A stretch of 64,000 nucleotides of DNA from Lucifuga dentata (taxonomy: Eukaryota; Chordata; Actinopteri; Ophidiiformes; Bythitidae), in NCBI GenBank assembly GCA_014773175.1, contig VXCM01005036.1:6696-70695 (forward strand). The letters run 5' to 3'. The notes under the pieces were generated by a model that searched no databases, had not been told where the DNA came from, and saw only the letters and a program-made list of their open reading frames with translations. Below are positions 1 to 15,221 of the stretch, piece by piece (position 1 is the first letter of the stretch; each line of letters opens with the position of its first letter). The translations under genes were made by a program, and so were the position numbers.

Positions 1-205
1 TGACTTCATAAGGCTGTGTAACTATTAGCAGGAGAAACATGGATTTTTAAGGTGGGTGTATCACTTGAATATTTGATTTTGAAAGATTAAGAGATTTAGC
101 AAAATATCAGGAAAACTGAAATACGGTTTTATCCTTTGGGAAATGATTGTCAGTAATGTAACATGTGCAGCTCAAACATGCAAAATCACCAGTGTGATAC
201 TTTAA
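1..205 (-). mobile_element. TTAA foldback MITE, family A, partial copy
   Basis: Right-hand part of the recurrent ~575 bp element, cut by the window edge. It contains the conserved AATACGGTTTTATCCTTTGG segment and ends in a degraded terminal repeat (GTGATACTTTAA). Lies in a MED23 intron. Confidence 0.8.
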
Positions 206-3200
206 CATGCTCTTTATCCAAAATATAAGTCTATGAACCAAAATGTAAGAATACAATACTATCAAAATAATTATGATTTTATATATGTACAGTGGGGTCC
301 AAACTGAGACCACCGTGAAAATGCTTCTATTTTGCATTCTTGTTAAATTTAATACAAGATTTTTCATAACAAATAATGATATCATCTTAACAATTAGAAA
401 AGCTGAATCCTTGAAAAATATCCACGAATGTCAGAATATCTTAGTATTTGGTATGAATGTCAGACTATCTTCATATCTTTAACTTTAATGACAGCATCAT
501 GGACTCCACACGTCTGTAAAAACCTGATCCAACATGATGTGACAATGTTCCACAGAGCTTCTTGTGACGTCAGACTTTCTGATTATTTCCACATTTACAT
601 GGAAAACAGATTTCACATGCGGTCTCAGACTTTTGGACCCCTCTGTATTTCACATTACAAAAAGCGCTGCATTACATTTTTCCTGCACGGTCAAAGAAAA
701 AAGCGTTTTCCAGGACTCGTGTTTTCTGTCTGTTCACCTCTTTAACACTACATTTAGCAGAGCGTTGCCGACGTCTTTTCCCGGCACGGCCAAAGCCATC
801 AGCTCCACACAGGTGACATGCAGGGCGTGGGCCGCGGGGTTCGGGAACTCGTTGAACCGCCAGTCACAGTTGGGGAAGGGACCGGGTGACTTACCCGCCA
901 TGGGTGAGAGGAGTTAAGGGGACAAAGGTCACAGTGGAGGAGGACTGGACGATAGAAACGATATAAAGTCGCATCAAGTTATAAAAAAATCTTTGATATA
1001 AAAATGAGGATGTCGATATAATATTGATAGAAAATAGTGCTTGAATACAGGAAGTTAATGATGCTCAAACAGCCAACAGCTTGTCAGAACTGGAACAAAC
1101 TAGCCAATCAGGCGGCAGTGTCATAACAAAGCCCGCCCACTTCCTCAAAGTAGTATTTAGCTAAACGGTGAACATGCCGAAAGTCAGACAAAGGTGAGCG
1201 AAAGTCAGACAAAAATGTCAGAAAGTGATGAAACTCCAGAGAAAAAAAAAATCAGATGATGAAGAAATTAAAGCTCAGCAGCGTTACTTTAACAAAGAAA
1301 GAGACGCTGTGGTAAGAAGGTAAAAAAATCATTCTGGTTATTTAAAGTCTAACACTAAACAGAGCGGCCAAGTTCACAGTAAAATCAGCCAGAAAGCAGC
1401 GCTGCAGCCTGAAGCTTGGATTTATTTATTAAGGATGATGCAATTTGGAGTTTTTCAATTCATACAATTATTGGATATTTTTTATGTTCAGAACACGCAT
1501 AAAGAAAATGTTAGAATAAATCTTAAGTTCACATGACTTGAAATGCAGCAGAATCTTTGCCATGATTTATATCGTAATATATCGATCAATATAAAAAAAT
1601 ATATTGTGATTAAAAAAAATTTCATATCGTCCAACCCAGGATTCATCTGAACAAGGATATTATCTACCAGACGTCCAATCAGCTTGCAGTAGTAGGTGTC
1701 GTCAGGGATCCACACGTTGTCCTCTCTGGCGTTCATGCCGCATTTGAGGTATGTTTCACTAAGACACCATCCTGGTGTGCGGTTGTCCTATGAAAAAAAG
1801 TCACAATATAAATAAAACTGGAGCCAATATCAATAAATCAATAAATCAAACTACCTCTGATAGTGTAGATAGAAAACAAAATCAAAAGAGAGGCTCAAAA
1901 AAACAAATCATACATAAAAAATGAGACCAACATTAGGACAGTTAGAGACGACATGTTTGAATAAATAATACATCAGATTATCTGGGGTGGATGTGTCCTT
2001 TTTGTCTTTCTTTCTTCATCACTCTCCATCCATCCATCCGTCCATCCATCCATCCATCCATCCATCTATCCATCCGTCCATNCACTCTCCATCCATCCAT
2101 CCGTCCATCCATCCATCCATCCGTCCATCCATCCATCCATCTATCCATCCGTCCATCCATCCGTCCCTGCTTACTTTGAGTGAAGACATGATTGCGTGGA
2201 CCAGCTTTCTCTTTAGGTTGGTTCTGTCTCTCAGGTGTCGTTCGTAGTAATGGAGGGTGTTGTACAGGTATGTCACCGGGCGGTCTGCACACATACACAC
2301 ACACACACACACACCAGCAAACACACATGCTGTGTTTGTGACATGCATTTGATGCTTTAAAGGACCATACCAGCCATTTTACATGTATGAGCCTAATATA
2401 TTCAATTTTCATACATGTAACGTTACTGACAATCATTTCCCAAAGCATACTACTGGAACGGTAATTAAAAATGTTTTTCCTACCTTCCAGACCTCCATTG
2501 GTTTCAGTTCATTCTGCTATTAAAATCAACTTGTTGATACTGTAAACGTTCTTGGGATAGGTAATCCATCATCACCAACAAGACGTGTATTCAGGTTTTT
2601 TTAGAAGTTATGTAATTTTAGTGTTTAAGCTCAATAAAAAGCGTGGAGTGAATGTATGCCTCCACCGGGGAATATAGTCCCAAAAGAAGACCTGCGTTTA
2701 TGGAAAAATTTAAAGGACCGTGACTTCATAAGGCTGTGTAACTATTAGCAGGAGAAACATGGATTTTTAAGGTGGGTGTATCACTGAATATTTGATTTTG
2801 AAAGATTAAGAGATTTAGCAAAATATCAGGAAAGCTGAAATACGGTTTTATCCTTTGGAAAATGATTGTCAGTAACGTAACATGTATGAAAATTGAATAC
2901 ATTAGGCTCAAACATGTAAAATGGATGGTATGGTCCTTTAAGTGTCTTCCTCATCTTTTATTCATACATGTATTCATTCCTGTTATTGCACTTTTCTCCT
3001 TCTTTTCTGTTAACATCCTTACTCACCGTGGAACTTGTATAGCCCTCCCAGATGGTCCAGCAGTGTTTCCAGGGACTTGGAGACAGGAAGTAGCTCCAGG
3101 AAGCGGTGAATGACGATGTCAAAAACAGGCAGGAAGCGCAGACACACGTTACCAAAATAGATGGGCAGGTACTGAGGCTGGAGCTGCATGGGAGGGTTGA

Positions 3201-6200
3201 CTTGATCCGCAAGACCTTCAAAGTACAATTTCTCTGGGTATTTCTGTAGAAGAATAAAAAATAACTTTTAAACGTCACAACAAGTTAGATTTAATATAAT
3301 CTAACCTGCAGTTTCTCTTCCTATTTGGTAAAAAAGTGATGTTCATGCCTCATGATGTTGTTACCAATGTAACTGAATTTGTCATTTTGATGTGACAGAC
3401 TAAACTTTGTCCCATTTGTGCAAATTTCATTACATTTTATTTAAATACACAACCACTCAAAAGTTTGGAATCATTTGTCATTGAAGTAGTTCTTGCTATT
3501 ATTCTTATTATTGCTTTTATTCAATAATAGTATTTTCAAATTCTATGAAACAAACACCAAAAATGTATTATGATGTTTTATTTAGTATTTCAAAGTTTTT
3601 AAATCATAAAAGTGATTTTCTCATGGTTGCTTTGTAAATAAATTGCTTTTAATTGGTTTTATGCTTTTTTTTTTTGTTTTTTAATTCTACTTCTGTCTTA
3701 ACTTATCTGTTTATGTATAAACTTGCTCTGTTCTGTAAAGCACTTTGAAAGACCTCTGTGTATGATAAGGTGCTATATAAATCAAATTTGCCTTGTTTTG
3801 CCTAAATATTCAGCATCAGTTTCATCAGGGAATAATCTAGAATTTCCTAATAATCTGTGGAACCACATCCAGCTTCTCTACATGAATCTGGAATCATCTA
3901 CGGCTCATGTCAGGATTCTGGACTATATAAATTAAATGTCTTCATTTTTTACAGCTTCTTGCTAATTATTTTAAACCTGTTATTTTAAAATTTTATTATT
4001 ATTCATTATTTAATTATTTTAGACATAATCATAGACAGACATAGTCAAATCATTTTATACACACACACACACACACACTCACACGACAGGCCAGAAGTCT
4101 GAGGCCACCCCCAGATTTTTTTAAAAATCATCAATACACTGTTTGTTTTACGATTTATTGCACAGGAAATGACAAAAATACATAAAATAAATGTAAATAA
4201 TTAGTTTTCAAGAAGAATTAGGCACATCAAAGCGGTCTGAAGTCATTTCAGGCTCAGACTTTGGTTTGGTCAAAGTAACCCCCTCTGGCCAATCAGAATT
4301 CTCTAAACCTTTTGCTTCTCTTTTGAATGGATGTAATTTTAGCAGAATTCTGATGAATGTTTTGGATCGTTTCCTGTTGAAGAATGAAATTTTGACCAAT
4401 AATTGGTAAACCGGATGGAATCGCATGTCTTTCATAATTCCTTTAAGTTGGACCAAGTTAATGCTCATGCTAATGCTATCTGCAGCCGCCCCCTGCAGAT
4501 AGCATTAGCATGAGCAGACTGTGTAGCACGTTAATCCAAAATGATGTGGGAGAAGGCAGACAGCAGGAATAGAATGTTAAAACACATCAGCAGGAGTGCT
4601 GCACTAATACAGACTGATGCCTTCATGAAAAATCATTTCTGCAGCCAGAGCAGCTACATGATGAGCTCTGGTGACTAATTCTTCTAGAAAACTAATTACT
4701 TACATTTATTTTATGTATTATTGTCATTTCCTGTGCAAGAAATTGTAAAACAAACAGTGTATTGATGATTTTTTTTTTTTTAATCTAGGGGTGGCCACAA
4801 ACTTCTGGCCTGTAACAGACCTACAAAATAAAACTATCGTAGTTTGACACGATTCTGAGATTCTATGTGAAATCCACACTTTTGAGCGTTTCTGTGCTGC
4901 TCATTTTAGAGGATCTTCTCCGTAAACCTGTAATATCTCTGATATGAGTGTCTGAGCTGAACATGCACCTTGTGGTAGCTCATGTGCTTGTTGTGCCAGT
5001 CGCTCTGAAGCCAGTGCTCGGGAGCGTTCTCCTTGGCAAAGTCGTTCACTCGGTTCCTGAAGTCGTTGGGCTTCAGCAGCAGCAGCTGAATGATGAAATA
5101 GCAAACCTGAGCCTCATTCCCCTCGTGGCTACGCATGGCCTGCAGAAGAACACACATGCTAATAAATAAAATTCATGCTAATAAACTGATATTTGTGTAT
5201 TTGTTCTTACCAGGCACAGAATGAGTCTGTCCAGGGTGACGATGTTATATTTCCAGACCATGTCGTTGAGAATTTCGATGCACTTGTTGAGCTGTTGTCC
5301 GCCTGCTGACGTGGAAAACTCATAGACCAGGAAGTCTGCAAATGTGCGCACATGAGCCACCAGTGCACGAGCACCAATACGCTCCAGGACCCTGAGGGAC
5401 ACAACGTCAAATACATGTCAACGTTATTGTCCTTGTCTCGTCTTGATTTAGCCCTCTGGAGTCTCAAAGTAATTTTTCAAGAAAATTCTTCATTCAAGAA
5501 AAAAAAAAAATCAATATTAAAGAATACAGCAAAATAATCNTTTCAAGAAAATTCTTCATTCAAGAAAAAAAAAAAATCAATATTAAAGAATACAGCAAAA
5601 TAATCTAAACTAAATCATTAAAAAATTGTCAGTTTTCTACTTGATTTTATAAGATTCTAGAAAATTAAAGAAAGTTGGTAAAAATCAGCAAATAATGTGT
5701 TGAAGTTGACTTCAGACTCCAGAGGCTTATCGTTTCCGTAATTTGCTTAATTATCAAAGTGCAGATGTGAGATAATTCAATAACACGTTTGAAAACACAC
5801 TTAGCGGTGTTTGAGACGCCGAGTGTGATGACAAACAAAGGAGTGACGAAATCAAATGTTTCAACATGCAAACGAACAGAAATGGGTTTTTTTTCTGTGT
5901 GTGTGTATATCTCTGTGACTTTATAAGACCATACCGTCCATTTTGCATGTTTGAGCCTAATATATTTAATTTTCATACGTTACATTACTGACAATCATTT
6001 CCCAAAAGATAAAACCGTATTTCAGCTTTCCTGATATTTTGCTAAATCTCTTAATCTTCCAAAATCAAATATTCAAGTGATACACCCACCTTAAAAATCC
6101 ATGTTTCTCCTGCTAATAGTTACACAGCCTTATGAAGTCACGGTCCTTTAAATTTTTCCATAAACGCAGGTCTTCTTTTGGGACTATATTCCCCGGTGGA

Positions 6201-9200
6201 GGCATACATTCACTCCACGCTTTTTATTGAGCTTAAACACTAAAATTACATAACTTCTAAAAAAACCTGAATACACGTCTTGTTGGTGATGATGGATTAC
6301 CTATCCCAAGAACGTTTCAAGTATCAACAAGTTGATTTTAATAGCAGAATGAACTGAAACCAATGGAGGTCTGGAAGGTAGGAAAAACATTTTTAATTCA
6401 CCGTTCCAGTAGTATGCTTTGGGAAATGATTGTCAGTAATGTTACATGTATGAAAATTGAATATATTAGCTTCAAACATGCAAAATGGGTGGTATAGTCC
6501 TTTGGGGTTTTAGAGACACAAAATGGCAGCAAGACCTGAAGCCGATCTGGTTAATGTGGTCTGTCTCCAGCAGCATCTTCCACAACAGACACAGGAAGAG
6601 AGGGGGCGAGCCCTGCATGGAGAAGTGAGTAATGATGTCATTCTCATTAGCCATAGACTTCCACTTCCTGTACTCCTCCTCTACGTTCTTCTTCAGGTTG
6701 AAACGAGACTCCTGGGGAACGTTGTTCTGCTTGAAGAACGCCTGAGAGAAAGAAAGAAAGAGAGGAAAGGCTGAGATGTGTGGTTTGAGAATTAAAGCGC
6801 AGCGTGAATCCATGCTGATTCCAGCTGGTCCGGACCTGCAGCGGAGCGGGGAAGCAGGACAACGTGTGTGACGCCCAGTTATGAGGCGTGAAGGTCATGA
6901 TGGTCTGCAGAATGTCTTTACACCAAGTCCCGTGGATGGAGTCAGAGCCTGTGAAGAAATCTAAACACAAAGACAAAGCAAAGTGAGGAAAAGAAAATGG
7001 AAGACAAATAGATTCAAGAAAGAAAAAAAATCAATAAAGACTTAAAGGACCATACTGTCCATTTTGCATGTTTGAGCCTAATATATTCAATTTTCATATA
7101 TGTTATGNAAAGGACCATACTGTCCATTTTGCATGTTTGAGCCTAATATATTCAATTTTCATATATGTTATGTTTACTGACAATCATTTCCCAAAGCATG
7201 CTACTGGAACCATGAATTAAAAATGTTTTTCCTACCTTCCAGACCTCCATTGGTTTCAGTTCATTCTCTATTAAAATCAACTTGTTGATACTGTAAACGT
7301 TCTTGGGATAGGTAATCCATCATCACCAACAAGACGTGTATTCAGGTTTTTTTAGAAGTTATGTAATTTTAGTGTTTAAGCTCAATAAAAAGCGTGGAGT
7401 GAATGTATGCCTCCACCGGGGAATATAGTCCCAAAAGAAGACCTGCGTTTATGGAAAAATTTAAAGGACCGTGACTTCATAAGGCTGCGTAACTATTAGC
7501 AGGAGAAACATGGATTTTTAAGGTGGGTGTATCACTTGAATATTTAATTTTGAAAGATTAAGAGATTTTGCAAAATATCAGGAAAGCTGAAATATGGTTT
7601 TATCCTTTGGGAAATGACTGTCAGTAATGTAACGTATGAAAATTGAATATATCAGGCTCAAACATGCATAATGGGTGGTGTGGTCCTTTAAAGATAACAG
7701 ATAAAGTGAGGTACCGGTGACGTGCGTGGCTCTGGCCAGCGTGAGGATCAGTGCTCGGTTCAGCTCTTCAGACTCGGCCGACAGAACCGTCTTTGGGTCG
7801 TTGAGGAAGCGGGCGAACTGAGGCTGAACCTCTGAACTCCCCAAAGCTGTGATCAGCCGTAACGCCGTGCTCTCAACGCTGAGACACGGAGAGAAACAAC
7901 AACAGACCATGTGACCACACAGCATCCACAGTAAGACAAATGCTGCTCTTGGAGTGAGATGCCTCCATTTAAACATCTGTTTCTTATTATTAATCCACTT
8001 TGATTTGCACAGACTTTTATTTTTTTTTCACATGGTGCAAAAAAATGTATCCTTAGCAACCAGGTGTGTCTATATTATTTTGACCTTTTGATTAAGAATG
8101 ACCTTTTATTCTACTTTGAAACCTGTAATTGTACATGATTATCATGCATGTACTAGTTGATGCCATATGTTTGTATTTATAATGGTTGTCTGTTTTATAA
8201 TTTTTTTTATAACATCTGAGAGCTGCTTTACATTTACCTGCCCAGAGACTGCAGATCTGGCACAAAGCATCTCCTCTCACTTTGAGATTAACATTTTTTT
8301 TTTTTGCATAGTCCCTGTCTGAATAAATAAATAAAATATTTCTGCAGTTTGTCATTAGAAGCTGTTTTCACACGTCTCTGCTGAAGGATGAAGATTTGTT
8401 CCCAGAAATCTGAGTTGGCGACGTGCATGTATGAACAATCTGTGACATCACAAATCAGCAGAAGCCTAATCGTGCTTCATAGATCTGAATGTGCAGAAAA
8501 CATTATTAAAATCAGCTGGATGTCTTATTTTTTTTTTATCATAATACATGTGATTTTTGTGTGTTTTTGTGAGCTTGTTATCATATTCACAACAGAGGTT
8601 CTTTTAAACCTTCAATAGTTCATTAAACATTTGTGGAAAAACCATATTGGTCAAAATATTACACAACACAGAGCAATTTTACCTTCCTTAAAATGTATTA
8701 AGATGTGAGCTTGACTTTTTTGCTGTGTAAGTACTAGATTTTAGAAGAACCTGTCTTTAAAAACAACCTCGCTTTTGATTTGGATTTTAGCAATAAAAGT
8801 TCTGTCCTAGAATTGTCTGATTTCAGCGTGTTGAATGCATGTAAATGTGCACGCGTGTCCGTGTTACCACAGATGCAGCTGGTTCTGGTTGGTCTGGGGA
8901 ACGGCAGCCAGACTGTGGAGGTGACTGAGGAGCTGGACTCTGTAGTGCGGCTGGATGTGATGCATCCTGTAGCTGAACATCTCCAGCAAAGTGTGCAGGA
9001 TTCCCCACGCGTGACACTTAAACACGTTCGGCAGCAGCTGACCTGAAACGAGTCGCTTTGTTCATCTCTGCTGGCCTAAAGAGGCAAAGTCACACTAAAC
9101 AAACATGCAACCCAGCCTGAAAACAGTTTTTAAGGGCCATACCAGTGATTTTGCATGTTTCAGCCCAATAAATACAACCTGCATAAACATTTTACATTAC

Positions 9201-9784
9201 TACTAAACATTTTCCAAAATGTACTACAGGAGCAGCACATTTTAGAATTGTTTTTCCTACTTTCTATACTAAATCAACAACCTTGAGATTCGTAATATGT
9301 CACAGTGAACATGACAACTATTAACTTTTTGGTCAAAGTACCTTCATTTAACTGGTCTAACACAGAGCTACATGGAAGAAAATGTATGCCTCCACCAGGA
9401 AATCTAGTCCCAGAAGAAGACAGCTTTTACCTGTTAGCAGGCAAAAAGTTTAATATGAAGGTGTGTATCACCTAAGCTTTTGATTTTGAAAGATGAGGGG
9501 ATTTGACAAAATAACACGAAAACTAAAATACCGTTTTATGTTTTGGAAAGTGGTTGACAGTAACATAACATACATGCTGGTTGTATTTATTGGGTTTAAA
9601 CATGCAAAATCACCGGTATGGTCCTTAAACGACTTTTAGGTTTTTAATCTTAAATGTATATTACATGTCTATTAGCTTTGGTTAACACTAGTTAATGCTA
9701 TGGAGTCTGACTGTGTGACACTTTTTAACAGTAAATCGAATGAAACCGGGGAACATTTTCCTCAAACTGCCTGTAGATCCGTGC

Positions 9785-9828
<44 letters not shown>

Positions 9829-12800
9829 TGTGTATGCTGGTGTTTGAGCTCGTGCTAGACACTGTAACCATCATGGTCAATGGTCAATCAACATAATGAT
9901 CTGATGCTGATATGAGATTTAAAAAATTTCCCTGTGGTTTCTTCAACCTAAATAAACTTCATCTCCCACCCACTGCAACCTACTACAACCCACTGTAACC
10001 TAATGTAACCCACTGCAATCCACTGCAATCCACTACAACCCACTTCAACCCATTGCAGAGTTCTAAGTGGGATAAAAGGTTTAATAACTCACTGATGAAT
10101 CCTTTGATGCCCAGAGACTCGATCTCCATGTAGACCAGGAGTCTGCTGTACGTTTCCACCAGAGCAGGAGCCAGGGCGATGCTGGACTTGGCGTGGGCTA
10201 ACTTTATCACCCGAGTGGCGATGCTGTGGATCAGACTGACCCAAACAAAGACACACAGCAAGATTTATACACGTTTTAAGAAATTATTCAACTAACAACC
10301 TTCTAAAAAATGCCTAACGCAGCTGTACTGTACTTACTATGACCATCAAAAAGCACCAATATCTAATAACACATTTGACCAAAATCCAAAAATATTTTGG
10401 TGTAGTGATGATGAAAAATTGGAATGGTTGTTTAATTTTAATGTTTTTAAGTTTTGGTGAATTTTGTCTCCACAGCCTGAAAAAGAAGATTATAGATTAT
10501 TCCTTTAATGTCTCTAAGCTCTTGTTTGGATGGATTTCACTTCATAATGTATAACAATAATCCTTATTTATTTTTGTTTAATGAAGTTTGATTCTTTTGT
10601 ACCTTTTATCTGTAAAATTTGCACCTCACTGGATCCAGTTTATAATAAAAAATAAAATAAAAATCCAATTCAAATTCAATTCTAATCTTCTTTCCATCTC
10701 CCATTCCTGTTTCTGCTTCCTCCTTTGCCTACCTCATCTTAGCATGCACGGTGAGGGAATCCAGCAGGTTCATGGGTAACGGCGTGACGGATCCTGACGC
10801 CATACAGTTGGTGCCGGGCAGGTTAATCCTCATGGATCCGTTCCCGTAGATGGTTTCCACCAGGACGCCCATCGGCAGGGTGAAGCACTCTGAGTTGGTA
10901 CTGTAGGCGTTGCACAACAGGGCGATCTTATAGTCGGACATGCCCAGGGTTTTGTTACGCAACGACTGCTGGAGAAACCTAAGGGAGGGGGAAAAGAGAG
11001 GGAGGGGTCAATTGGTANCCAAACAAAAAAAACAAAAAAAAAAAGGATTTGCTCAGCAGGATTAGAGATTTTTAAGTTACTTATGCTGACACTTTTAGTT
11101 AACAGACACCCAGGAAGGTTCAGCTCTGATGGGCACAGTCAAACCCACAGCTGGATTTACACGACAACGCACATGCGACCGATTCCGATCTTTTGCTCAC
11201 GTGACGTGACGGATATCCACCAATGCGACTGTTGTCTGAATACACAGATGGAATTTCCTTCCCATTCCGACACCTACTACCTATCCCAACGGATAAAACC
11301 GTATTTCAGCTTTCCTGATATTTTGCTAAATCTCTTAATCTTTCAAAATCAAATATTCAAGTGATACACCCACCTTAAAAATCCATGTTTCTCCTGCTAA
11401 TAGTTACACAGCCTTATGAAGTCACGGTCCTTTAAATTTTTCCATAAACGCAGGTCTTCTTTTGGGACTATATTCCCCGGTGGAGGCATACATTCACTCC
11501 ACGCTTTTTATTGAGCTTAAACACTAAAATTACGTAACTTCTAAAAAACCCTGAATACACGTCTTGTTGGTGATGATGGATTACCTATCCCAAGAAAGTC
11601 TACAGTATCAACAAGTTGATTTTAATAGCAGAATGAACTGAAACCAATGGAGGTCTGGAGGGTAGGAAAAACATTTTTAATTCACCGTTCCAGTAGTATG
11701 CTTTGGGAAATGACTGTCAGTAACGTTACATGTATGAAAATTGAATATATTAGGCTCAGACATCCAAAATGGCTGGTTAGGTCCTTTAAAATAAATGTAT
11801 TTCTTTTTTCTGGCATTGCATTTGTCATGGTCCTTGAGCCAGGTTATGATAAATTGGGGGGCTCGTCCAGGATTAAATTATTGTTTATCACCTTGGAATT
11901 ACTCTCTGTTTGCTCACTTGCTTTGGCAACAAAAAAAGAAGGAGAAAAAAACCCTCCAAATATTGTTGTGTGTTTGGGTGCAGTATTTTCTGCATAATCT
12001 GGTTTGAAATCACACACATTTGTAGAATTACAAAGCAAAGTGTTTGAGTCAGAGCTCCGTACTCGTGGTGTAGCTTCAGAGAGTGAGGTATGGGGATCTG
12101 CTGGTTGGAGTTGTCGTTCTGGGCTTTGCGGTTCAGATGGATCCAGATGCAGGTCATGGCGAAGGAATGAGTCGACTGGGGCTTGTTGATGTCTGGGACC
12201 GGAATGCACTGGAGGGAGAGAAAATACAATAATTCTCATTCTGCTCCTAATGCTGCTACATCTTTAAAGACGCAGGTGTACCTCTTTCTCTGGATAAAGC
12301 AGATCGAACAGCTTCATGACAGGCAGGAAGTCACCCAAAGCGTTCTTCTGGATACTTCCAGATATGAACTGCAGCAGCACCCACATCAGGTGATCCCTCC
12401 CTTTAATAAGGCCTCTACCTGCAAGCTGGACCGGAGAGGGAAACGGAGCCAAAGGTCACATCATGTAGAATTTTTCATGCATTCACCCTTTAGTGATCCA
12501 CTTTACCTGCATTTCTGTGGCAGAAAAGTCTGATCGTGGGCGTGTGCTTTGATTTCTGCGTTATGTGATAAATAAAGGCTGTTTGATTTTGGGGAGATGG
12601 CTTTACTTTTCTGCCTCCTTTGTCTTTTTTTCTCCTTACCTTTTTTTTGTGATGAAGTTTTTATTATTTTTTCTTACATATACTGAACATGGACAGGAAA
12701 TATTTTCTTTCACAAAAAGAAAACAGCAGCAGCAAACAGAGAGAAAATAATAATCCTACATATTCTAGAAGAAAATGCAGTTGCATCATTATTATTATTA

Positions 12801-15184
12801 CCATTATTATCATCATCATCATCAAAGTTCCTTTCCATGTCCAAATCCTTTAACCCTAAAACTCAACTTCATTATTCCTTAACCTTTCCCTCCCAAACGA
12901 CCACGATTTTCTAAGGATTGCTTTACTCTCCTGCCTCCTCTGCTTTTTTTTCTCTTACCTTTTGATGCAACGACAGCACCATGTGCGGGAAGCTCGCAAA
13001 CTGAAATAAGACAAAGAAGATGAGTTGGGAGGAAAGATGCTGCCACAGCAACTGGCTGGTTCCTCCGATGTCGGCGTCAAAGTGTTCCTCGGTCTCGGAG
13101 CGCTCCATGGCGTACACGACCAGGTCCACCAGCTGCTCCTCGAGCACCGGGCAGCGCTGCTTTTGCTGTCAAAGGAGGGAGCAGTTAAAGGATAAGGAGA
13201 GCGGCGGACGGGAGGCAAAGAAAGGCAAAGAGAAGAAAGGGGGGAGATAAGTCCAAAGACGAAGAGACAGGAAAGGAAAAGGGGAAAGGCAGCGTAGAAA
13301 GTCGGTGGAAAAAGAATGAGGGAGAGAGAGAACGAGAAGAGGATCACCATTAAAATTATTTCACATATTTTATGGTAATACATGACATTATAAATCTTTT
13401 CCAGTCCCTGTAAGCTGTGTGTTTTGTTACTTGGCTTCTCTCAGCAGAGTAAAACTAACTTAAACAGGAACTTATTCCATTTGGTTTTATACTTCCTTAA
13501 TATCGGGGGATTGAAAAGAAACCCGAGTTCATTTTGTGAGATTTACCTCCACTACAGCTTAAACATTAGGAAAATAATAATGTGAAATAGAAAACTTTTC
13601 ATATTTTAAAAAAACATCTAAATTAGTCAGATTACTTAATTGCAAGACCGTGTAACGATAACAAAATGCCATGTGGGACATTTTAGCTCTAATTTCTTTT
13701 TTAAACTACAGCATTATTGGAGGTAATTGCAGTAATTTAACTCAGCATGTTGAGTTCCGTGTGAAAAGGGCTTGTGATGAGAACCTGGAGGAGAGAGGGG
13801 GGAGCCAGGTGAAAGTCAGGTAAATGTGTGAGGCAGAGGACGATGGAGACAGGAAAGAAGTGAGGGGAGAGGACAGAGGGAGGAGGACGGTGAAGAAAGG
13901 TTAACGAGCTCCTAAAACTCGTTACAGCTCGGATCCTGTTTTCATTTGTGGCTCATGTATTGGAGCGCACGTGGTTCAAATTCAAAGGGACTTGGACTGT
14001 AAGGCCACATTTAGACCACGTGTACATTCATGTACAAATGACACCATAAACCTATAACTGATCAGGATTTTAAAGGACCATACCTGTGGTTTAGCATGTT
14101 TGAGCTCAATAAATATTACCCGCATACATGTTGCATTTTTCCATGAAGCATTTTTCAAAACATAAAAACCGCATTTTTGTTTTTGAGTTTTTTTTCCCCC
14201 CAAAATCCCCAAATCTTTCACAACCAAATACTCAGGTGATGCACCCACCTTAAAATTCAATTTTTCGCCCGCTAAATTTAGACAAAAAAAAAAATCTAGA
14301 CATCATACTCGCTGTGACGGGTTACCGATTTCAAGTACATTTCAAATCTGTACAAGTTGATTTTTATAGCGTACTGGAATGAACTGTAAATGGCAGCCTG
14401 GAGGGTAGGAAAACCAATTCTAAAATGTACCACTCCAGTAGTATGTTTAAGAAAATGGTTGGAAGTAACATAACGTGTATGTAAGTTGTATATATTGGTT
14501 TCAAACCATACAAAATCACCAGTTTGGTCCTTTAATGTCCCTTTAACTATGGAAGTAAATTGTTGTTCAATATATTATAACAACTTAAAAAAATAAAATA
14601 ATTAAATTTGGCTGTGACCCCAAATTCATGTATAAACTAAATATGTCTTCTCATTCGTTTAATTTTTTAAGATTTCAAATAATTTCACCCACCAGCAACA
14701 ATGACAAGCATTCAAAAATCCACTTTCAGTTATATATATATATATATAAAATAATTACTAAATTGTTTGAGCAAAGCATGCATGAAAGCTACACACCAGC
14801 ACTACACGCGTGCAGAAATCTGTGCAGAAACCAAAGTTTGCACATTAAACAGATAAGTTCTCAGCGGTTTGGAGAAAGAGCGCAAATCTCCACGTTGGCT
14901 ACCAGATTACGACTTATCTGAGCCGTTTTTAGAAAAGTGGGTCCAACAGTCACAGATCACAGCATTCCAAGGAACTGAACAGCACGGCACGGAACAGCAC
15001 GGAACGCCAAAAACCAACCAGCACAGCACATTCAGGCATGCAGGCTCGAGGGTTTGGGGAGGTGAGGAGGTGGTTTGACGGGAAGAGGAAGAGGAGCTGT
15101 GAGGTTCCTCTGGACTTCAGTACAACTTCTGTTCCCCCTGCCCTCCAACGTACATGCACACAACAAACCAGAGAACAGAATAGA

Positions 15185-15221
<37 letters not shown>

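Noticed and set aside
1978..2448. Long open frames of repeated SIHP and WMDG residues on both strands
   Set aside because: They are translations of the CATC microsatellite and contain an N join. The real coding here is the MED23 exon at 2175-2284.
4208..4468. 86-codon minus-strand frame
   Set aside because: Lies wholly inside a non-autonomous Tc1-type MITE and shows no transposase motifs.
11844..12239. 131-codon minus-strand frame
   Set aside because: Out-of-frame shadow of the MED23 exon at 12063-12208 plus intron.
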